Shown: positions 41,684-50,743 of the stretch, piece after piece | How positions within the stretch are numbered: position 1 is the stretch's first letter | How the letters are laid out: each line of letters starts with the position of its first letter | Assembly: GCA_963736525.1 (NCBI GenBank) | Contig: CAVTPF010000003.1 | Location: 28,163 to 92,162, forward strand | Reading direction: 5' to 3' | Length of the DNA stretch: 64,000 nucleotides | DNA from: Bog-473 sp963736525 | GTDB lineage: Bacteria; Actinomycetota; Acidimicrobiia; Acidimicrobiales; RAAP-2 | Program-made: the position numbers and the translations under genes | The notes under the pieces: model-generated | What the model saw: the letters and a program-made list of their open reading frames with translations, nothing else | Databases searched by the model: none | Told to the model about the DNA's origin: nothing

Positions 41684-42900
41684 CGCAGGACGTAATACCC
41701 CGGCACCTGGTGGTGCGGCGTGTCGAGGTACCCCTTGGCCTCGGGAGGGGCGCCGAAGCGCCCGTGGCTCCAGCGCACCTCGATGTGCCCCGTCACCTCC
41801 GAGACCACGGCCGAGGCGCGGTCTCGGACGAGCGCGGCCCACCCCACCCGCGCCTGCCCCCCGCTCTGGGGTTCGAGGTCGACGGAGAGCAACTGGTACT
41901 GCTGGCGCCAGTCCCACGAGGTGGCGATGCGCAGCCGCAGCGCGCGGGCGGCCGACGAGCCGAGGACGAAATACGGTGCGCTGCCGATGCGCAGGAGGCG
42001 CCACACCATGGCCTCGCCCGCGCCACCGCCCACGTCCATGGCCGCCTGCCAGCGCCGGACCGACGCCTGCGCCACGGCGGCGGAGAGCCGGGCGTAGAGC
42101 TCCTTGGCACCCGGGGGCCAGCCCGGACGGAGCCACAGTCCCAACGCGTCGCGCTGGGGCGGGGTGAGCTCGACGGCCTGCGCCGGCAACGTCCGCAACA
42201 CCTCGTACCCGACCCCGCGGCCACGACCCGCCCGGTCGCGTCGCCGTGCACCCGCTCCGTCCGCGGGGCCCTCGCCCGTGTCGGCGTCGAGTCCCGGCAG
42301 CGCCACCGCCCCCGGACGGTTCCATCCCCCGGGCCGGCCGCCCGGCGCGGGCTCGGCGCGGGCCGGCGCCACACCGTCCCATCCGTGCGCGGCGAGGCGG
42401 ACCGCGTCGTACAGCTCCTGGTACTCGGCCGGGGCAACCTCGGCGTACCAGTCCCCGCCGGGGAGTCCCGGGCGGGCCGCCCGGTTGCCCCGGCTCAGCC
42501 CACCGATGAGCAGCGCGTCGAAGACGTGCGACGGTGACACGTTGAACAAGATGTTGGAGAGGTACTTGCAGCTGACGAGGTAGACGTGGTCGACGCGCAG
42601 GTCGATGGGCGCCACCTCGTCACCGGGGGCGCGGCCGGTGCCCTTCCACTCCACGACGTTGGGCCGCCGCCCCCGCAGTCCGTCGGCGGCGGCGAGGAAG
42701 GCCTGCCCGTTCGCCCAGGCGGCATGGAATTCGGTGTCGTAGGCGCCGCCGTCGCGCAGCCGGGCCAGGCGCTCCCACATCTCGGGAGACAGGCTGTGCA
42801 TCACGGGGGTGCGCGAGCGCACCGCCTCGTCGATGTCGGCCAGGCCCAGCATGCCGAGGCCCGTGCCCAGCTCGGTCACCGTGGTGCGGTCGCTCGGCAT
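41680..42900 (-). CDS. Unknown protein with PD-(D/E)xK-like motif, possible nuclease
   Basis: A 406-residue protein. VVEWKGTGR and IDLRVDHVYLVSCKYLSNIL give Glu84, Lys86, Asp100, Asp104 and a strand ending S-x-K (110-112), a pattern compatible with a PD-(D/E)xK nuclease core with Ser replacing Glu. The rest, with WDWRQQYQLLSVDLEP and GHIEVRWSHGRFGAP, looks like a DNA- or substrate-recognition part. An Arg/Gly/Pro-rich linker lies around residue 200. It is the third gene after the DNA methyltransferase, which suggests a restriction enzyme, but this is inference and I recognise no named family. Start MPSDRTT at 42900. Confidence 0.6.
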   Translation of the reverse strand: MPSDRTTVTELGTGLGMLGLADIDEAVRSRTPVMHSLSPEMWERLARLRDGGAYDTEFHAAWANGQAFLAAADGLRGRRPNVVEWKGTGRAPGDEVAPIDLRVDHVYLVSCKYLSNILFNVSPSHVFDALLIGGLSRGNRAARPGLPGGDWYAEVAPAEYQELYDAVRLAAHGWDGVAPARAEPAPGGRPGGWNRPGAVALPGLDADTGEGPADGAGARRRDRAGRGRGVGYEVLRTLPAQAVELTPPQRDALGLWLRPGWPPGAKELYARLSAAVAQASVRRWQAAMDVGGGAGEAMVWRLLRIGSAPYFVLGSSAARALRLRIATSWDWRQQYQLLSVDLEPQSGGQARVGWAALVRDRASAVVSEVTGHIEVRWSHGRFGAPPEAKGYLDTPHHQVPGYYVLR

Positions 42901-42948
42901 GGACGAATCCTCCCACGGGTCCCCCGCGGGTCCTCGCACGGGGGGCGG

Positions 42949-43263
42949 CTACTCGGTGAACAGAGGAGTGAGCTGGAGCTCGAGCGGGCCGACGGCGGCG
43001 TCGGCGGCCACGTGCAGTTCGGTGCTCTCGTAGACGTCGACCGCCGTCCCGGTGCGGGCGATGAAGGCGAAGACGGCGTCCCCCCACCGTTGCTCGCGCA
43101 GCGCCTGGCGCAAGGCGTCACGTTCGCCGGGCGGCAGGTCGCGCCCGGGTGTGGCGGCCACCAGCTGGCAGGCCAGCACCCAGTTGAGCGTGTCGATGTC
43201 CTCGGCGACGAAGACGCGCGGCGGGTCGTCGCGCACGACCGCGCAGGCGACGACGGTTCCCAC
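42949..43263 (-). CDS. Small unknown protein in methyltransferase operon
   Basis: A 104-residue protein opening MGTVVACAVVRDDPPRVFVA and continuing DTLNWVLACQLVAATPGRDL. No membrane helix and no catalytic motif are visible. It lies 3 bp after the DNA methyltransferase and 48 bp before the nuclease-like gene, in the same direction, so it is probably part of the same module, perhaps a controller or a subunit. The start is GTG or ATG right after the methyltransferase stop. Confidence 0.6.
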   Translation of the reverse strand: MGTVVACAVVRDDPPRVFVAEDIDTLNWVLACQLVAATPGRDLPPGERDALRQALREQRWGDAVFAFIARTGTAVDVYESTELHVAADAAVGPLELQLTPLFTE

Positions 43264-43266
43264 CGC

Positions 43267-44667
43267 TCAGACGGCGCCCGGGGCCACGTCGGAGTCGGCC
43301 CAGAACCCCGGCAGCGGTGCCCCCGGCCACCCCTTCGCATAGGCGGCGAGCCGCGCCCGGGCGCCGGCGGCGTGGAGGTCAACGGCGTCGAAGATCCCGC
43401 CCGGCCCGGCGGCGCGCAGGGCCCGGTCCGCCTCGGTGCCCGCCCGGGGCAGCTGCGTGGTGAGGACGACGAAGGGGGCCACGCCGTTGGCCGCCAGCAC
43501 GTGGGCCCGGCCGAGCGCCCGCCACACCGTCTCGGAGCGGGCCATGCCGCCCCGGTAGGCCGAGTTGGGGCCCGCCACGTCGAAGCACCAGGCCCGACCC
43601 GTCGCGTCGTCCGCGGTGAAGTCCACCGCCAGGCCCAGCCCCCGCACGCGCCGGTTGGGGCGCACGTTGGCGAACCCGGCGGACTCCAGCGCCGCTCGGG
43701 CCAGCGCGGTGGCCGACGTGCCGTCGCCCGCCGGGGCGGTCGGCGCCTCGGTCGCCATCCCCGGCTCGCCGGCCACCCGGGCCAGGGCCAGCTCGACGTA
43801 GTCCGGGTCGAGGTCGTAGCCGACGGCGTCGCGGCCGCAGCGGACGGCGGCCACCAGCGTCGACCCGGACCCGCAGAAGGGGTCGACGACGAGGTCCCCG
43901 CGGAAGGTGTAGAGCTCAATGAGGCGCTGGGGGAGCTCCACCGGGAACGGCGCCGGGTGCCGCACCCGCACGGCGCTCTCCGGCGGGATGTCCCACACGT
44001 CGAGGGTGAGCGCCATGAAGTCGTCGGCCCCGATGCTGCTCTCGTGGGGGAGCCCCTCGCGCCGGCGCTCCTTGGGGCTGCGCGCCCGACCGAAGCGCCC
44101 CTTGCTCGCCACGATGACCCGTTCGGTCACGTCGCGCAGCACGGGGTTGGCCGCCGAGCGGAACGAGCCCCAGGCGCACGACCCGCTGGCGCCCTCGCCC
44201 TTCTGCCACACGATCTCGCCGCGGGGCAGGAGGTGCAGGTCGTCCTGCAGGATCGTCATGACATCGGCGGCCAGGCTGCGATACGGCTTGCGCCCCAGGT
44301 TGGCGACGTTGACCGCGATGCGGCCGCCCGGCTCGAGCACGCGCTTGCACTCGGCGAAGACGTCGCGCAGCAGCGCCAGGTACTCGATGTAGGACCCGGG
44401 CACTCCTTCGCGGTCCAGCTCTTCTTCGTACTGCTTGCCGGCGAAGTAGGGAGGCGAAGTGACCACGAGCGCCACCGAGTCGTCGGCCACGGCGTCCATC
44501 CGCCGGGCGTCGCCCCGCACGCACGACACGCCGGGCGCGTGCGGGGTGACGTGCTCGTCGGCGCTCAGCTCCGGCGTCTCGAAGCGGGCGTAGAAGGCGT
44601 CCGCCACGTGTGACTCGCGGCGCCCGACGCCGAAGTTGGAGGTCGCGGTGCGACGGCGTGGCGGCAT
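43267..44667 (-). CDS. DNA methyltransferase (beta-class, TSPPY) with C-terminal extension
   Basis: A 466-residue amino-methyltransferase for adenine N6 or cytosine N4. Motif IV is VVTSPPYFAGKQY (residues 70-74) and motif I is VDPFCGSGSTLVAA (262-270), the order of the beta class. TSPPY is the form common in N4-cytosine enzymes. About 310-466 is an extra domain with GLAVDFTADDATGRAWCFDV and SETVWRALGRAHVLA, which resembles a restriction-endonuclease-like fold. The recognition sequence is unknown. It heads an operon with the small gene and the nuclease-like gene. Confidence 0.85.
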   Translation of the reverse strand: MPPRRRTATSNFGVGRRESHVADAFYARFETPELSADEHVTPHAPGVSCVRGDARRMDAVADDSVALVVTSPPYFAGKQYEEELDREGVPGSYIEYLALLRDVFAECKRVLEPGGRIAVNVANLGRKPYRSLAADVMTILQDDLHLLPRGEIVWQKGEGASGSCAWGSFRSAANPVLRDVTERVIVASKGRFGRARSPKERRREGLPHESSIGADDFMALTLDVWDIPPESAVRVRHPAPFPVELPQRLIELYTFRGDLVVDPFCGSGSTLVAAVRCGRDAVGYDLDPDYVELALARVAGEPGMATEAPTAPAGDGTSATALARAALESAGFANVRPNRRVRGLGLAVDFTADDATGRAWCFDVAGPNSAYRGGMARSETVWRALGRAHVLAANGVAPFVVLTTQLPRAGTEADRALRAAGPGGIFDAVDLHAAGARARLAAYAKGWPGAPLPGFWADSDVAPGAV

Positions 44668-44702
44668 GGGACCGGCCGAACCCTACCGGCCAGCCCGCGC
44701 CG

Positions 44703-44779
44703 GCGCCGTGATGTGAGGCGCCGTGATGTCATGCGCCGTGATGTCAGGCGCCGTGATGTGAGGCGCCGTGCTGTGTGAG
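44703..44779 (+). repeat. Five tandem 15-bp repeats GCGCCGTGATGTSAG
   Basis: The units begin at 44703, 44718, 44733, 44748 and 44763, the last with a 2-bp insertion. They lie 36 bp upstream of the methyltransferase start on its 5' side and before the acetyltransferase gene end, so they may be binding sites for a regulator or slippage products. No spacers, so not a CRISPR. Confidence 0.85.
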
Positions 44780-44843
44780 GGCGCTGCGCGCATGGCCGTC
44801 ACGGTAGGGAGGCGTTGTGACAGTGCCCGTGGGCGCACCGCGG

Positions 44844-45281
44844 TCACATCTCGTAGACGACGAACGACGTGGGCCGCCCGACCTGGTCGTAGAGCGAGCG
44901 GGCTCGGCCGTTGTACGCCTGGGTGTGCCAGTAGACGGGCCGTGCCCCCAGGTCGGTGGCGGTCCGCGTGACCGCCTCCAGCAGGGCCCGACCGACGTCG
45001 TGACCCCGGGCCGACGGGGCCACGAAGAGGTCCTCCAGGTAGCACTTGGGCTGCGGTGACCAGGTCGAGGCGTGCACGACGCAGTTGGCCATCCCGATGC
45101 CGCGCCCCCCGTCGTCGACGGCGATCAGTCCGAACAGGCCATCGGCGCGGGCGGACAGGCGCTCGAAGGTGGCCCGGGCGGTCTCCTCGGGCAGCTCCGC
45201 CCGGTAGAAGGCCAGATAACCGGCCCACAGGGCCCGCCAGTCGTCCCAGTCTTCGCCCTGCAGTGCCCGAATGGTGCCCAC
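44844..45281 (-). CDS. GNAT acetyltransferase
   Basis: A 145-residue acetyltransferase: MGTIRALQGEDWDDWRALWA, then CYLEDLFVAPSARGHDVGRA with the acetyl-CoA-binding R-G-x-x-V/I-G motif, then VYWHTQAYNGRARSLYDQVG. The sequence order L-E-D-L-F-V and Y-D-Q-V-G is typical of the small GNATs (YedL/AaaT-like). Substrate unknown. It is downstream of the thioesterase gene, which runs in the same direction. Confidence 0.88.
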   Translation of the reverse strand: MGTIRALQGEDWDDWRALWAGYLAFYRAELPEETARATFERLSARADGLFGLIAVDDGGRGIGMANCVVHASTWSPQPKCYLEDLFVAPSARGHDVGRALLEAVTRTATDLGARPVYWHTQAYNGRARSLYDQVGRPTSFVVYEM

Positions 45282-45344
45282 CCCGCCAGCTTCCCATCGG
45301 CCGGCACCGGGCGCCGGGATCCGGGTCGCCGGACCGTCCGACTG

Positions 45345-45839
45345 TCACCTGGACCCGTGACGCCACTCCTCGGGCACCCGCACCGATCGCACCGTCGCCC
45401 GCGCCCGGACCTTGCCGGCACAGGCCAGCGTGCAGGCGACCGAGGTGCCCCGCTCGTCCGACGCCACCACCGCTCCCGAGAGATCGACTGCCTCGCCGAT
45501 CGGGGTTGGGCGCAGGTAGTCGACCGTCATGGAGGTGGTGGCGAACCAGATCTCGGGATCCCCGCCGATCGGCCGCTGCTCCTCGTCGTAGGCGCGGGCG
45601 ATGGCGGTGCACACTCCGTGGCAATCGAGCACGGTGGCGATGATGCCGCCGTTGAGGACGTGCAACGGCCCCGCCGCGAACGCGGGCGAGGGGTGGAACG
45701 TCGCCACGGCGAGCTCGCCGTCCCAGAAGCTCTTGAGGTGGAGTCCTTCGGGGTTGTCCGCGCCACAGCCCCAGCAGTGGTTCCCCACCATCTGGTCCTG
45801 AATGGCCGCGTGTCCGGTGCCCGATGTATCCGGTGCCAT
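45345..45839 (-). CDS. PaaI-family hotdog thioesterase
   Basis: A 164-residue acyl-CoA thioesterase-like protein. HCWGCGADNPEGLHLKSFWD is the Cys-rich N-terminal motif of this subgroup. LHVLNGGIIATVLDCHGVCT is the hotdog helix with an Asp that replaces the usual catalytic acid. It ends with basic residues. The substrate is unknown. It starts 5 bp after the ABC1 kinase stop and should belong to the same transcription unit. Confidence 0.85.
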   Translation of the reverse strand: MAPDTSGTGHAAIQDQMVGNHCWGCGADNPEGLHLKSFWDGELAVATFHPSPAFAAGPLHVLNGGIIATVLDCHGVCTAIARAYDEEQRPIGGDPEIWFATTSMTVDYLRPTPIGEAVDLSGAVVASDERGTSVACTLACAGKVRARATVRSVRVPEEWRHGSR

Positions 45840-45844
45840 GGTGT

Positions 45845-47488
45845 CTACCTCGGGGCGCGCCGCCTCAGGCGGGGGCGCCCGCGTCCTCGGCCGCGGTCCT
45901 CGAACTTCTCGCGCACCTGGGCCCGGCGCTCCTGGATCTCTCGGTGGGTGAGGCTCTCGGTCGACTCGTCGAGCCCGAAGCCCGCCTTGAACCCTGCCAT
46001 GTCGGGCATCCAGTCCTCCTGGTGCTCGAGGCCGAGCTGGGACATGATGCGCTCGCCGTGCTTGGCGGCGAAGAGCAGCGCAATGGCCTCGACCTCTGCG
46101 AACAGGTCGAGGTCGGGGGCGAGCGTGGCGATGGCGCCGTCGAGGAACATCAGGTTCTTCACGAACAGCATGAGCTCCTTGGGCAACCGGGCCCCGAGCG
46201 CCAGCAGCGTCTTGATGGACCGCTGCATCTCGGCCACCAGCTCGTCGGGCGTCAGCGTGGTCGGGTCCACGGGTGGCCGGTCCAGCCCCAGGACGTCGAT
46301 GACGTGTTCCACGTCGACGTCGTCGGGGAAGGCCCCGAGGTCACGCAGCGCGGCCACCTGCGAGGGGATGTGCCCGTTGGAGGCCCCGACCAGCAACGAC
46401 AACAGGGCGAGGCGTTTGGCTTCGGTGAGCCGCGCCGTGATGCCGAAGTCGAGCAGCGCGATGCGCCCCGAGGGCAGCACGAACAGGTTCCCCCCGTGCA
46501 GGTCTCCGTGGAAGATGCCGTGCAGCATGCAGCCCTCGAGGAATCCGATCATGCTGGCCCGCACCACCGCCTCGGTGTCGATGCCGGCGTCGTGCATCCC
46601 GTCGACGTCACCGAAGTTGAACCCGTCGAGGCGTTCCATCACCAGCATCCGGCGCGTCACCAGCGTCGGGTGCGGTCGGGGCACGACGAAGTCGCGCTGG
46701 TCGAGCGCGGCGAAGGTCATGGCGATGTCGAGCATGTTCTCGGCCTCGAGGCGGAAGTCGAGCTCCTCGGTGATGGTCTCGGCGAACAGCTCGACGAGCG
46801 CGGGCGGGTTGGCCAGCGCGGCGACGGGAATGCGTCCCACCAGGTGGGGCGCCAGCCAGGCCATGACGGCGAGGTCCTGGTGCACGCGCGTCGCCACCGC
46901 GGGCCGCTGGACCTTGATCACGACCGGCGTCCCGTCCCGCAGCGTCGCCGCATGCACCTGCGCAATGGACGCGGCGGCCAGCGGCGTGTGCTCGACCGAG
47001 GCGAACACCCCCGTGATGGGCCCGCCCAGCTCCTCGCGCAGCACGCGCTCGACGACGGGCCACGGCTCGGCCGGCACCTGGTCGCGGCACCACTTGAACT
47101 CGGCGACCAGCTCGGGCGGGAAGATCCCGTCGCCCGAGGCGATGATCTGCCCCAGCTTGATGTAGGTCGGCCCGAGCTTCTCCGCCGCCACGCGCAGCCG
47201 GTGGGAGATCCCGGCGATGGACGCCGCGCCGCCGCGCCGGCGCTCGGTCAGGTACCACAGGCCCAGCGCACCCCCCAGGTGGCGCACCGTGGTGCCGAGC
47301 CTCCGCGCCGGCGGGAGCGTGCGTCGCCGGGTCAGCCGGGGGAGCGAGGCGCTCAGGGCCTCCCGGACGGCGGCGAGGCCCGGGCGCCAGCTCAGCGCGT
47401 CCGGGTCGACGACCCAGGGCCCGCGCTCGGTGAAGACGCCGATGGCGGTGTCGGGAGCGCCGGCGCCGGCGGGGCCCGGGCTCGTCAC
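45845..47488 (-). CDS. ABC1/AarF (UbiB-like) atypical kinase
   Basis: A 547-residue protein-kinase-like ATPase. The KxGQ motif YIKLGQIIASGDGIFPPELV is the family signature. VHAATLRDGTPVVIKVQRP contains the ATP-binding Lys. IFHGDLHGGNLFVLPSGRIA and LLDFGI are the catalytic loop and DFG-like motif. Hydrophobic helices near the end may anchor it to the membrane. UbiB-like proteins support quinone or lipid synthesis, but actinobacterial members are undefined. GTG at 47488 overlaps the response regulator stop (GTGA). Confidence 0.9.
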   Translation of the reverse strand: MTSPGPAGAGAPDTAIGVFTERGPWVVDPDALSWRPGLAAVREALSASLPRLTRRRTLPPARRLGTTVRHLGGALGLWYLTERRRGGAASIAGISHRLRVAAEKLGPTYIKLGQIIASGDGIFPPELVAEFKWCRDQVPAEPWPVVERVLREELGGPITGVFASVEHTPLAAASIAQVHAATLRDGTPVVIKVQRPAVATRVHQDLAVMAWLAPHLVGRIPVAALANPPALVELFAETITEELDFRLEAENMLDIAMTFAALDQRDFVVPRPHPTLVTRRMLVMERLDGFNFGDVDGMHDAGIDTEAVVRASMIGFLEGCMLHGIFHGDLHGGNLFVLPSGRIALLDFGITARLTEAKRLALLSLLVGASNGHIPSQVAALRDLGAFPDDVDVEHVIDVLGLDRPPVDPTTLTPDELVAEMQRSIKTLLALGARLPKELMLFVKNLMFLDGAIATLAPDLDLFAEVEAIALLFAAKHGERIMSQLGLEHQEDWMPDMAGFKAGFGLDESTESLTHREIQERRAQVREKFEDRGRGRGRPRLRRRAPR

Positions 47489-48189
47489 GACGGGGAAGAG
47501 GGGCGCACGAGCCCCGACTGGAACGCGAAGACCACCGCCTGCACCCGGTCGCGCAGCCCGAGCTTGGCCAGCAGTCGCCCCACGTGCGACTTGACCGTCG
47601 CCTCGGAGACGTAGAGCCGCTCGGCGATTTCGGCGTTGGACAGCCCGTCGGCCACGGCGAGCAACACCTCTCGCTCGCGGTCGGTCAGCTGTGCCAGTGC
47701 CGGGTGCTCCGCGCCGCGACCCGCGTCCGGGCCGCCGGCCTCCTCGGAGAGGTCGGGCAGCGTGTGGGCGTACTCCTCCAGCAGGCGGCGGGTGATGCGC
47801 GGCGACACCACGGCGTCGCCGCGGGCGACGGTCCGGATGGCCGCCACCAGCTCTGTCGGAGGCACGTCCTTGAGCAGGAACCCGCTGGCGCCGGCGCGCA
47901 GCGCGCTGAAGGCGTACTCGTCGAGGTCGAATGTCGTCAAGATGAGGACCCGGCTCTCGTCGCCCGGGGTGGCCTCGGTGATGGCGCGCGTGGCCTCGAT
48001 CCCGTCGAGCACGGGCATGCGCACGTCCATCAGGACGACGTCGGGCTTGTACAGCTCGACCAGGCGCACGGCGTCGGCACCGTCGGCGGCCTCGCCGACG
48101 ATCTCCATGTCCTCCTCGGCCTCGAGGATCATGCGGAATCCCTTGCGCAGGAGCGACTGGTCGTCCGCCAGCACGATCCGGATGGTCAC
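47485..48189 (-). CDS. Response regulator, NarL/FixJ family
   Basis: A 234-residue two-component regulator. The receiver domain has the phosphoacceptor Asp55 in VVLMDVRMPV, the acidic pair DD at 9-10, and a conserved Lys in SGFLLKDVPP. The C-terminal LuxR/NarL helix-turn-helix is LTDREREVLLAVADGLSNAE followed by YVSEATVKSHVGRLLAKLGL. Its partner is the upstream kinase, with which the start overlaps by 4 bp. Confidence 0.95.
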   Translation of the reverse strand: MTIRIVLADDQSLLRKGFRMILEAEEDMEIVGEAADGADAVRLVELYKPDVVLMDVRMPVLDGIEATRAITEATPGDESRVLILTTFDLDEYAFSALRAGASGFLLKDVPPTELVAAIRTVARGDAVVSPRITRRLLEEYAHTLPDLSEEAGGPDAGRGAEHPALAQLTDREREVLLAVADGLSNAEIAERLYVSEATVKSHVGRLLAKLGLRDRVQAVVFAFQSGLVRPSSPS

Positions 48190-49550
48190 GCGGTGGTCGG
48201 CGCCTTGCAGTCGCGCAGCGTGGCGGTCACCTCCCAGCCACCCGACGGCCGTGGCCCCGCCGTCAGCGTGCCGCCGAACGCGGCCGCCCGCTCGGCCATG
48301 CCGGCCACGCCGTGGCCGCCGCCGGACACGAGCCCGCTGTGGCCGCCGCCGTGGCCGTTGCCGTGGCCGTTGCCGTTCACGGGGACCGTGGTGTGCCCGT
48401 CGTCGGCGACGCGCACGGTGATGTCGGGGTCGCGGAAGTCCAGGCCCACCCGAACCGAGGTGGGTTCGTCCGCGTGCTTGAGTGCGTTGGTGAGTGCCTC
48501 CTGCACAATGCGGTAGACGGTCAGGCCGGCGGCGCCCGAGACGTCGAAGGGCCGCCCGGACCGCTCCACCGTGATGGAGAGGCCCGTGCCGCGGACGCGC
48601 TCGACCAGCGCCGGCAGGTCGCCCAGACCAGGCTGGGGCGCGAGGGAAGGCCGTGGCCGGTCGTGGGCGCCGCCCTGCGTGTTGCCGTTCGAGCCGTGGC
48701 CCACCGGGGGCTCCTCGCGCAGCACGCCGAGCATGCGGCGCATGTCGGTCAGGGCCTGGCGACCCGTGCTCGACACCTCGTGCATCGCCTCGGCCGCACG
48801 CGACGGGTCCGACGCCTGCGCCGCCGAGGCGGCGTCGGCCAGCGTCACCATCACCTGGATGTTGTGGGAGACCACGTCGTGCATCTCGCGCGCGATGCGG
48901 GCCCGTTCGGCGGCCGCGGCGAGCGAGGCCTGCTGGTCGCGTTCGAGCTCCAGGCGTTCGGCGCGCTCGGCCAGCCAGTCGAGCTGGTCGCGCAGTGCCC
49001 GCACCACGACCCCGGCCAGCAGCGCGGTGAAGACGAGCCCGGTGAGGAAGACGAAGGACTTGACGTGGTCACCCGTGGGCTTCCAGCGCACCGTGGCCAT
49101 GACGACGCCCGTCTCGAGGATGGCCGACGCGGCGAGCACGAGCACCCACTCGGATTCGAGCGCCACGGTGTAGAGCGCGACGAGGAGCGACACATCGGCC
49201 AGCGCCGGCACGGTCACCAGCCATTGGACGAAGGCCACGACGGAGATGCACAAGAAGACGGCCATGGGCGCCCGGCGCCGGAAGACGAGCGGGAACACGA
49301 GCGCGGCGACGAACCACAGACTGGGACGGCTCGCCACCCTCTCGATGAGCCAGCCCGAGCAGAGGACGAACAGGGCCGCCGCGAGCATGACGTCCACATA
49401 GGTGGCGTACCGCCGGTCGAACGCCCGCAGTCGTTCCCAGACCCGCCACGCCCCGTCGAGCTCGCGCTCGGGCCGCTCGCCCGCCACGTTTTGGGCGTTC
49501 CCGGACCAGTTCCACTGGGGGGCGTGCAGGTGACGTGAGCTGGGGGCCAT
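48186..49550 (-). CDS. Sensor histidine kinase, NarL-type partner (HisKA_3)
   Basis: A 454-residue kinase. About 40-190 hold five to six membrane helices, and a short helical linker leads to the HisKA_3 dimerisation helix with the phosphorylated His in REMHDVVSHNIQVMV. The HATPase domain has N-box YRIVQEALTNALKHA and G-boxes VRVADDGHT and GGGHGVAGMAERA. Between them is an unusual His/Gly stretch, GNGHGNGHGGGHSG, in the ATP-lid region. The signal is unknown. The ATG at 49550 is chosen; the frame runs on upstream but without coding character. It pairs with the response regulator by a GTGA/ATGA-type overlap. Confidence 0.9.
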   Translation of the reverse strand: MAPSSRHLHAPQWNWSGNAQNVAGERPERELDGAWRVWERLRAFDRRYATYVDVMLAAALFVLCSGWLIERVASRPSLWFVAALVFPLVFRRRAPMAVFLCISVVAFVQWLVTVPALADVSLLVALYTVALESEWVLVLAASAILETGVVMATVRWKPTGDHVKSFVFLTGLVFTALLAGVVVRALRDQLDWLAERAERLELERDQQASLAAAAERARIAREMHDVVSHNIQVMVTLADAASAAQASDPSRAAEAMHEVSSTGRQALTDMRRMLGVLREEPPVGHGSNGNTQGGAHDRPRPSLAPQPGLGDLPALVERVRGTGLSITVERSGRPFDVSGAAGLTVYRIVQEALTNALKHADEPTSVRVGLDFRDPDITVRVADDGHTTVPVNGNGHGNGHGGGHSGLVSGGGHGVAGMAERAAAFGGTLTAGPRPSGGWEVTATLRDCKAPTTA

Positions 49551-49846
49551 CGGATCCTTCGTTCCCAGGCGGGACGACCATCGTAGTGGCCCCTGAGCTG
49601 GACCTCTGCTCGCGGACGACGGAGGCCTCATCGTCCCAGCCTCCCCGCTGGGCGCGGGGGTCGCGTTCATCCCCAAGGATGAAACGGGGGTGGGGCCGAT
49701 CATTCCTTCGGACGATTCGGCGGCGCCGGCGACGGGCTTACGGTCAGGTTGCCAAGCCTTCGGGCGGCGCGAGGCAGCGGGCCTGTTCCGCCCCGAGCAT
49801 GTGGCGCACCTCGCGTCGCCCGTGGATGGCGCTCGCCGGCTGCCTC

Positions 49847-50728
49847 TCAGGTGCCGGTGCGCGCCGCCGCCTCGCGGCAAGCCTCGACATCGTCGAACGC
49901 GCGTGCGACGTCATCGGTGGTGAATGCGAAGAACAGGGCGGCGACGGCGTCGGCACCGGCCTCGGCGTACTGCTCGACGGCCTCGGGGGTCAGCTGCTTG
50001 AAGTAGGGGCACACCGTGATCCGCAGGTCCGCCCGCCGGCGCCCCGCCGACTCCAGTGCGGCGTCGAGTTCGGCGAGGCCGGTCGCCAGCTCCTCGGGCG
50101 ACCGGTTGAAGGTGTGCCAGCCCTGGCCGTGCCGCGCCGCCCGCCGCAGCGCCGCCGGTGTCTCGCCGCCGATGTGGACCGGAGGATGGGGCTGCTGCAC
50201 GGGCTTGGGGAACATCTCGCAGGCGGGGAGGTCGTAGGTCTCGCCGTGGTAGGAGGACGGGTTGTCCATCCACAGGGTGCGCAGCACCTCGAGGTACTCG
50301 TCGGTGCGGCGGCCGCGCTGCGCCCACGGCACGTTCAGGGCGTCGAACTCCTCCTTCAGCCAGCCCACGCCGACGCCCAGGTCGACCCGCCCGCCGGAGA
50401 GCCAGTCGAGGGAGGAGACCTCCTTGGCCACGTAGACCGGGTTGCGCTGGGGGAGGAGCAGCATGGCCGTACCGAGGCGGACGGTCGTGGTCCGCGCCGC
50501 CAGGTAGGTCAGCGTGACCATCGGCTCCAGCAGCCCGCTGCCCGGCGGCGCCGGGATGCGCCCGTCGTCCGCGTAGGGGTAGTGGCTCTGGTACTGCTCG
50601 AAGAGCACCACGTGCTCGCCCACCCAGATGGTGCCGATGCCGCGTGCCTCGGCGCCCTCGGCCACGGCATCGAGCAGCTCGGGCGTCGTCATGGGGCTCG
50701 CCGTCGGCATCCACAGGTCGAATCTCAT
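49847..50728 (-). CDS. LLM-class F420-dependent oxidoreductase
   Basis: A 293-residue luciferase-like enzyme: MRFDLWMPTASPMTTPELLD, GIGTIWVGEHVVLFEQYQSH, LDWLSGGRVDLGVGVGWLKE and HIGGETPAALRRAARHGQGW. These segments mark the actinobacterial F420-dependent branch (TIGR03619-like). It is the last gene of the P450-TetR-LLM operon, 15 bp after the TetR gene, so it may act on the P450 product. Confidence 0.88.
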   Translation of the reverse strand: MRFDLWMPTASPMTTPELLDAVAEGAEARGIGTIWVGEHVVLFEQYQSHYPYADDGRIPAPPGSGLLEPMVTLTYLAARTTTVRLGTAMLLLPQRNPVYVAKEVSSLDWLSGGRVDLGVGVGWLKEEFDALNVPWAQRGRRTDEYLEVLRTLWMDNPSSYHGETYDLPACEMFPKPVQQPHPPVHIGGETPAALRRAARHGQGWHTFNRSPEELATGLAELDAALESAGRRRADLRITVCPYFKQLTPEAVEQYAEAGADAVAALFFAFTTDDVARAFDDVEACREAAARTGT

Positions 50729-50743
50729 GTCACGCTCCCCATG

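Noticed and set aside
44703..44779. Tandem repeats as CRISPR or as a coding repeat
   Set aside because: Units of 15 bp abut directly, and the opposite-strand His/Ile/Thr/Ala translation has no start or ribosome binding site.
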